A DNA stretch of 64,000 nucleotides, from positions 33,939,905 to 34,003,904 of the forward strand of contig CM074179.1 of the NCBI GenBank assembly GCA_037179385.1. The letters run 5' to 3'. Source of the stretch: Holothuria scabra (lineage: Eukaryota; Echinodermata; Holothuroidea; Aspidochirotida; Holothuriidae). Below, piece after piece: positions 59,701 to 64,000 of the stretch; the stretch's first letter is position 1; each line of letters opens with the position of its first letter. A program made the translations under genes and the position numbers. The notes beneath the pieces are model-generated. The model did no database searches, was not told the origin of the DNA, and was given only the letters and a program-made list of their open reading frames with translations.

Positions 59701-62463
59701 CTCGGTCAAACCGAATACTTTAAAAAGAGAACCTGCTGCTATTGTGCCAACCGAACCAACCCATTTTCTTAAGTTACATCTACTTCAAAAAAACATTTCT
59801 TCTGGCATAAAGATATTTTTCGGGTTTTCATATCTGCCTTCACAAGGCCATATCAAACCTGTTTTGGCCACAAATTTCTAGATAAAAGCATAAGCCAGAT
59901 ATGTATTTTAAGCTAGAGTACATAGAAAGAAAAACCCTTTAATATGTACACCCTTCTCTTTCCTAAGCTGACCAAATGCAAAAATCTCCATGTGTATATA
60001 GAGGGACAATGTTCGAGGATCGGACATCTTTTAATGTTGATAAATGTACTCTGTGTACATGTGACAACAGTGTAACTACTTGTAACATCGAATGGTGTCC
60101 ACCCCAAACATTGTGTGAGTCCAGCGAACTAACAACCATACAGGAGGAATGTTGTCCACAGTGCCCTACGAACAGTAAGTACTTGCTTAAAACGACCTTG
60201 TGAGATAGTTTCCATGTGTGAAAAATTGTGTTGATTTCAGCATTACTGCTTGATTTGATTAGTTTTGTGTAATACTACCTGTTCACGCCCCTGCCACTAC
60301 AAAAGAATTTGTCAATGTTCATTTTACAATTTACGAAAGGTGTAGATGATATCGGTGATTCTCCGTTGCAGTTACCGTCAGAACACTCCGGTACAGACAG
60401 GCGTGGAGCAAAATTACAAAGAAAAAGTATGGGGGTAGGGGAGCTTTGTGTTATCAAGACTGTCAGAGCAGAGTGCCATCATCAGTTGGCGCAGAGTTTA
60501 TGAAACCTTCTGCATTTCAAGCCTCCCTCACAACCGAAAACGGCACAGCTTGAAGATTCTAGGGGCGTGTAAATTTTTTATGGCCCATTTTCTACGGTCA
60601 TTCTGCCGTATTTTTATGTACATAAAAGTTAGACATTACACATGACACTTGTCTAGCTACTTTCACACCTCCCGTTATTGGTCAGTACATTTCAAATGAC
60701 ACACATTTCGGACACTTTTTTGCAAGTGAAGTGAATATGTAGAAGACCTTTTTATACATGCGATCCACATTTGTCGGAGATCTTTGTCATTTTCCATGAC
60801 AATTTCACTTAAACTATAGTGTTTTCTGTTTTTCGGTCAAAGATTTCAACTTATTAAAATAGTCAGCCATTTGGGGCATCGTGTTGCAGAAGTTTTATAA
60901 ACAGGCTCAAGAAAAATTTTACCTTTTCGGCTACAGACATCCGGATGGGTCGCGATTTTTTATTTGTTGTTTTTTGTGAATGGTACCTTGATGTGATACA
61001 TTTCTGTTTGCGGGCAAATGCTTGAGAGAATTTGTATATTCGACCAGTAAAACTCACGAATAATAGCTATATGCGCTGCCCAAAGGGGCAGTGAATTTTT
61101 GGAACATTGTTAATATTTCATGAAAATTTTACTGAGACTGTATGACGAACACTTTTCACAAGTTCCGGCACATTTAGGAATTTCTGGAAAACCATGACTT
61201 TTTTGAAAAGTTTAAGTGGCTTCAGAATTTTTCCAAACTCCTGCCCCGATTTTTCCAGGTTCCTGTCCGAATTTTTGATTTTGCGGAAATTTGGGGGAGG
61301 GTGGTAGTAAGCCCCAGTTTCCACCGTCTCGTACGCCACTGGGTATGTCAGCTTCACCCAAGCGCTAAGGTGAGGTCATGTGAGGTAATGGTGGTAAGGT
61401 TCCGACCCTTGAGACACAATTGACCCAACATGGGTTTGGTTGTCGTACTGGCCAAATAACTGGCAACACTAGGTTGGCTTTGTAAAGTGCAAATTTCTTT
61501 CAATCATATATGACTCAAATTTTGCATTCACCACACCAAGTATGACTTTGGAAGACATTTGTGAAGTCCTAGGAACTGAGATTGAAAAAAAATAATAATT
61601 TTTAAAGGATGGTACAAGAAGATGTGACTTCTGCTATACAACCAACTTGATTTCCTTCTCCTTTTGTGATATACAGAGGTGCACGTGTTCAAAACTAACA
61701 ACTTATTCGACGAGTGGTTCCCTTTCACTGACGGAAGTTCGAGAAAGATTTGGTTTGGTTTTGATATCAGCGTCAATAAAACGTTGACTTCTAAGAAGAT
61801 TAGAGGGGAAAACATGTGGAAATTAAGTGCTTGGATAAGTGCATACGCGAACGGAACCGGAAGAAGATTCTCAGAGAAGAATAACGTACTGAAAGGAAAA
61901 AACAGAGACAAGGAATTTTCGAGGGCTCTCTATCCTCCATGGGATTGGTCTTATGTTAGATACACTATGAAGTTCGTTGGCGGTACTTGTTCAGACTACA
62001 AATATTTTTGCATTCAGTTTGGCTTAACTGCAGCACCACGAGCTATCTACGGTCGTCCAATTGAGCTACAGACAGTCAACAACGAGTCAAACAGACTTAC
62101 ACATTGTGTACCTCTTGGGGAATGCAAAAGTAAGTTTGTAGTAACCAATATCAACTTGAAAAGTAACCTGTATTGATCTTTAATTAAACAAAATGTAGAG
62201 CTGTAGAGTTCTGACATCTTCTAGCACGTATTAGTTAACCTTTTTTCGGATTGTCTCATTTCATCTATCCCATCCCTATGCAATGCTCATTTTCCCGTCA
62301 GATCATTGCGTTCCTTAGAAACGTGTCAATAACTTGGTTGTCTTAACTTTAGACCCAAACGTATGTAAAATTACATTACAAAGTGTGCAAAGAGCTCGAC
62401 GATTTGATGGAGTATCAGTTTATGAAAATTTCTGCTTAACTCCATTGTTGTGTACGTGTATGG
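41646..62463 (+). CDS. Secreted or membrane protein with VWFC domain (partial gene)
   Basis: Proposed exons: 41646-41748, 45456-45587, 59968-60174, 61677-62129 and, weakly, 62353-62463. Every junction is phase 1. The product starts with a signal peptide (GVILTILYARHLVQA), has a polar linker, then a ten-cysteine VWFC domain, then a 151-residue region of unknown fold with Cys pairs near its end. VWFC domains are found in extracellular proteins such as chordin-like BMP regulators and matrix proteins, so an extracellular or receptor-ectodomain role is likely. No stop codon or membrane helix was reached, so the 3' end lies further on or was missed. About 335 residues are covered here. I do not recognise the family from this part. 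Confidence 0.65.
42118..42600. repeat. Degenerate tandem array, about 54-74-bp units
   Basis: The word TGGCCATATCAAGCCAGAT recurs in altered form at about 42132, 42191, 42256, 42319, 42393, 42447 and 42517. It alternates with AACTTGATGAAAT and CAGATATGTAA-like blocks. Seven to eight units are visible and well diverged. A related half-unit lies at 59845-59905. Confidence 0.7.
42836..43000. repeat. Dispersed repeat rich in GACTCGAGTCCGG words
   Basis: It starts AGGGCTGTAACGCCCAACTC and is full of GGACTCGG, TTGAGTCCGG and CGAGTCCAG. A related copy in the opposite orientation lies at 62970-63145 and ends GACTTAGCCCTAG. No coding capacity. Confidence 0.55.
45456..45587 (+). CDS. Probable exon 2 of VWFC gene: linker
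   Basis: The acceptor TTGGTTTTGCTCACTAG has a strong pyrimidine tract. The donor AACG|GTAATG is good, and the 132-bp exon is open and phase 1-1, matching both neighbours. It encodes a low-complexity polar linker (for example VPNDLPSGLPRQPNSSN) with no known domain. It could be a chance match, since nothing but splice signals and phase supports it. Confidence 0.45.
45860..45891. repeat. C14-A8-G10 hairpin tract
   Basis: A run of C is followed by A8 and a run of G that can fold back on it. Such tracts are prone to sequencing and assembly error. Confidence 0.8.
49416..49428 (-). promoter_or_regulatory. Perfect DR1 nuclear-receptor-like element
   Basis: TGACCTTTGACCT is the complement of AGGTCAAAGGTCA, the direct repeat with one-base spacing bound by HNF4, RXR/PPAR and related receptors. 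It lies within a tandem array unit. Binding is not shown; the match is exact. Confidence 0.4.
49554..49566 (-). promoter_or_regulatory. Perfect DR1 nuclear-receptor-like element
   Basis: A second exact copy of TGACCTTTGACCT, 138 bp after the first. Confidence 0.4.
49701..49713 (-). promoter_or_regulatory. Perfect DR1 nuclear-receptor-like element
   Basis: A third exact copy, 147 bp after the second, in the last array unit. Earlier units carry one- to three-base variants, for example at about 48701 and 48979. Confidence 0.4.
52663..52712 (+). mobile_element. MITE copy A, left part (split by LINE)
   Basis: It begins TTAACCCTTTACCGTTGTTT and continues to GCGCGGC (52706-52712), where the LINE interrupts it. 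The continuation is found at 57831 after the LINE. Confidence 0.8.
52825..52946 (-). repeat. Two 61-bp direct repeats in the LINE 3' UTR
   Basis: CAGAAAATTATGTTCATTAC begins the first copy at 52825 and recurs with one change at 52886. Both include ATTACAGTAATAAAGCTATA and CAGATATTTACAAAACT. Confidence 0.85.
52979..56347 (-). pseudogene. LINE ORF2: APE endonuclease, reverse transcriptase, C-terminal domain
   Basis: The N-terminal frame (56347-55115) has all APE endonuclease landmarks: LMTLNVNGMRD, FLQETH, SGDFNCVPD, ASRLDRVY and ISDHDAV. The next frame (55152-53803) has RT blocks GSDGIPVEFYKRFW, LLNVDYKILAKVLCNRL, LVSLDQEKAFDMVDH, QGCPLSPLLY and the active site YADDV. The third part (53908-52979) is the C-terminal domain, ending near FVSASKKLALWRDRCNVVF. 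A frame change near 55117 and another near 53885 break it, and one in-frame TGA at 53350-53348 stands where the context suggests Trp. Catalytic motifs are otherwise present, so inactivation looks recent. Confidence 0.88.
56369..57555 (-). pseudogene. LINE ORF1 with three CCHC zinc knuckles
   Basis: The first part (57555-57157) resembles the N-terminal RNA-binding region of ZCCHC3-like ORF1 proteins of Tx1-type LINEs (for example LSSLKSVEGLTVTPYD in other members, here VSSLKSVEGLTVTPYD). A TAA stops it at about 57157. The frame continues open for 30 codons, then shifts at a C6 run near 57096. The second part (57079-56369) has three knuckles: CFQCREEGHEADSC, CGRCLQLGHDRATC and CNLCGEEEHVSGAC. 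A Pro/Ser/Glu-rich tail follows. It would bind LINE RNA. Both lesions indicate a dead copy. Confidence 0.82.
57831..58052 (+). mobile_element. MITE copy A, right part
   Basis: It restarts with the target duplication GCGCGGC, then TGTCACCCATCTTCACTG, matching copy B at 58190 onward. It ends at the imperfect inverted end AACGGTAAAAGGTCAA. Confidence 0.8.
58138..58401 (+). mobile_element. MITE copy B, intact 264 bp
   Basis: It runs from TTAACCCTTTACCGTTGT to CACAACGGTAAAGGGTTAA, so the inverted ends are about 15 bp. The interior matches copies A and D. The 85-90-bp linkers on either side (58053-58137 and 58402-58491) are near copies of each other (CTGCACCACGGGGCTGTGCA), so MITE plus linker form a tandem unit of about 354 bp. 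Confidence 0.82.
58492..58533 (+). mobile_element. MITE copy C, 42-bp remnant of fused ends
   Basis: TTAACCCTTTACC joins directly to CCGATTGGAGCACAACGG and TAAAGGGTTAA. Nearly all of the interior is gone, leaving only the two terminal regions. Confidence 0.78.
59205..59390 (+). repeat. Dispersed repeat, second copy
   Basis: It shares ordered blocks with 32118-32300, including TTGTATTGCAGAAAAGTTTGG, TTCTGGGTTTCCTATAAGG and GGCAAATCTGAGA. No coding frame is convincing. Confidence 0.6.
59655..59720 (+). repeat. tRNA-like SINE head or tRNA pseudogene (candidate)
   Basis: GTGGTTACAGCA resembles an A box/D arm, and GGAGTTCAAGTCCT a B box/T arm, at about tRNA spacing. The anticodon arm has too short a loop and the acceptor stem does not pair, so this is not a working tRNA. 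Confidence 0.3.
59968..60174 (+). CDS. VWFC-domain exon of second gene
   Basis: TTCTCTTTCCTAAG precedes it and the donor is AACA|GTAAGT; phase 1-1, 207 bp. Ten Cys in VWFC order are visible: SPCVYRG, KCTLCTC, TTCNIEWC, TLCES and ECCPQC. All the spacing landmarks (CxxCxC and CCxxC) are kept, so the fold is well supported. Confidence 0.85.
61677..62129 (+). CDS. Exon with a 151-residue domain of unknown fold
   Basis: The acceptor TTTTGTGATATACAG and donor AAAA|GTAAGT are strong; phase 1-1. Blocks include FDEWFPFTDGSSRKIWFGFD, the aromatic PPWDWSYVRYTMKF, CSDYKYFCIQFGL and CVPLGECK. The alternation of hydrophobic and polar residues suggests a beta-rich extracellular domain in which one or two disulfides close the end. 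I do not recognise it. Confidence 0.75.
62353..62463 (+). CDS. Possible further exon of second gene
   Basis: TTGTCTTAACTTTAG precedes an open phase-1 stretch reading PNVCKITLQSVQRARRFDGV and ENFCLTPLLC, with a donor-like ATGG|GTGTGT. The paired Cys suit an extracellular protein, but the donor is in a GT-rich run and the exon could be chance. Confidence 0.3.
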
Positions 62464-64000
62464 GTGTGTGTATTTGTGTGGGGGGTTGTACGGTGGCCAT
62501 TGGGGTCCGGGGACCCACACCCTACTTTTACAATGCGATCATATATTCCGCATATAAGTTCTTACGATCGAGGACTGCATCTATATTTATCATGTCCTAT
62601 CTCGTACAACTCCCAAACTATCAGAAAGCACTTCAGGATCTCTCTTTGTCCCGCACGCTCTGTACACTTTAAAAGCCGTAACTTTCTTCAGCTGGGTCGT
62701 TACAAACAACATTCCTTCTGATAACAGTTGCCATCCAAGAAACACATTAGTGAATGCTAAGAGCTTCTTTAGATCTTCCCAGCACAAAATTGAGCCCGCT
62801 TAATAACAAATATATGTTGTGTGTGTGTATGTACATTGTTGATGGTTTTTCTTGATGCAGAATCGCTATAAAATAAATAAATGTAATGTTTATGAGATAA
62901 CAAATTTACTTGAGATAAAATTCATTGATTTAAAATATGCAACCACCGTTCTCTTTCAAGGTAAAAAACCAGTGCTTTAGTTGAGTTCAGAGAGTCGAGT
63001 TACCAGTCCAGCAATTTTCAAGGACTCGAGTTTTTACTCCGGCTTGAGTCCCCCTGTACTCCATGGGGAAAACCAATCTCTCGGGCCGAGTTCTTCAAAT
63101 TCTGAATTCAGTAGTCTGAGTCCGGACTCGACTTAGCCCTAGAAAAAAACTGCATTTCAATCACAAGTTGCGTTTTGAAGATGACAATTTAAAAAAAGAG
63201 AGAGAGAGAGAGAGAAAATGCATTATGTGAAGTCATTCATGGTGCACTTATTTTAGTTTGCATTAAATTTATTTATATTGTTACCCATGTTACCTCGGCA
63301 GGGAATATTAGGCTTCAGCCTGAAATATGGTAATGGGTAAGGGTAATGCTTGGATGGCTCGTGGTGGTGGCGGCTAGGGGAACGATGACGATGATGCATT
63401 CACAATTGGCCATGTCTCATGTAAACATATTCCGAGGCACCAAAGAAAGTTTAAGTGGTCAATAACAGAACGGTGCATTAAGTAAAGTAAAGATTCACCG
63501 GAAGCAACCGGTAAATATTAACAGTATTTGTATGGGCTACAGTAAAAGTGAACGATACAACACCGAATGTTCGGTAGAAGGGGATTCCATAGCGTAGGTT
63601 GGGGTAGATGAGGAGTTTTACGGGAAAGTTTCCAACCAATTGGTTCAAGTCGAACCGGCCACGGCCTTTTTCTCAGTGATGGCTTACTGGTTTTTATTCC
63701 CTACTTTACTTAGGCTTAGGACCAAGCATAATGGCAGTACGTTCCATAGTTTAGAGGCAGCTACAGAAAATATATTTCAGTCAGCAGCATTGGAGAGTTT
63801 TCGGAATGACCAAAGTTTTTTTTTTCACATTAGATCTTAAATTTTCGACCAAAGAAGTATGTTTTAAGTAAGGGGTTGTCAGTAAGATTATTTATAAGTA
63901 AACTGGAAGCCTGTGAAAACGAAAACAAAACAAGTCTTCTTTTTTCTCAAATCAGGGCTGCTGCAGTCTGTACACATTGGATCATTTTTTATCAAACTTG
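62464..64000. other. Right end of window: repeats, no clear exon
   Basis: It holds a GT-rich run, an inverted copy of the GACTCGAGTCCGG repeat (62970-63145), a GA tract (63198-63217), and the repeat shared with 18600 (63590-63730). Later exons of the VWFC gene were not found. Confidence 0.45.
63198..63217. repeat. (GA)n microsatellite
   Basis: About ten AG units with no interruption. Confidence 0.9.

Larger units (their letters stand above)
45588..59967 (+). other. Long intron of the VWFC gene, repeat-filled
   Basis: This 14.4-kb intron holds a C/A/G hairpin tract (45860), a tandem array (48421-49815), a nested LINE within a MITE (52663-58052), two more MITE copies (58138-58533), a dispersed repeat (59205-59390) and a tRNA-like SINE candidate (59655). 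Between 46 and 48 kb only short dispersed repeats were seen. From 50 to 52.6 kb nothing distinctive appeared except GGAAATGCCATTTCCGG-like blocks related to 46010-46320. Confidence 0.5.

Noticed and set aside
59655..59720. Functional tRNA gene
   Set aside because: A-box and B-box-like words are present, but the anticodon loop is short and the acceptor ends do not pair.

Overview
This is a eukaryotic, AT-rich, intron-rich animal sequence. It is dense in non-LTR retrotransposons, Penelope-like elements (PLEs), small inverted-repeat elements and microsatellites. GT-AG exons joined in phase 1, many repeats and the mix of LINE and PLE types suggest a marine invertebrate, probably a deuterostome such as an echinoderm (perhaps a sea cucumber). 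The species assignment is inference; no rRNA or mitochondrial marker is present.

Region 1 (1936-17097, + strand) holds a complete receptor gene. I assembled it by hand from 16 exons whose splice phases all agree, giving an open frame of 2,286 nt (761 residues). It encodes a signal peptide, three Ig-like domains, one membrane span, a juxtamembrane region split over tiny exons, and a tyrosine-kinase-like domain. Key catalytic positions are replaced: the HRD motif reads HPG, the catalytic-loop Asn is Arg, DFG reads DFC, and the beta3 Lys and alphaC Glu appear missing. It looks like a receptor pseudokinase with a C-terminal YxxM tyrosine motif, and is the most interesting item in the window. Intron 1 (6.4 kb) contains a 1.3-kb inverted-repeat element and an internally deleted LINE.

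Region 2 (17.1-41.6 kb) is intergenic and repeat-rich. It holds a LINE tail (about 22.6-23.4 kb), a 761-bp element with terminal inverted repeats (24.65-25.41 kb), a 450-bp inverted-repeat element (30.6-31.0 kb), and two Penelope-like elements (34.5-36.0 and 36.6-37.9 kb) set among (TA)n tracts. The first PLE is bracketed by 134-bp inverted copies that differ at only three positions.

Region 3 (41646 to past 62.1 kb, + strand) is the 5' part of a second gene for a secreted or membrane protein. It has a signal-peptide exon, a probable linker exon, a ten-cysteine VWFC exon and a 151-residue exon of unknown fold. All introns are in phase 1 and the 3' end is not resolved. Its long introns contain a nine-unit tandem array whose units carry direct-repeat nuclear-receptor-like half sites, and a 5.1-kb Tx1/L1-like LINE inserted (7-bp target duplication) into a small inverted-repeat element that itself belongs to a tandem array.

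The two genes share one orientation, but the sequence gives no evidence that they work together. All exon boundaries are hand predictions without transcript support.
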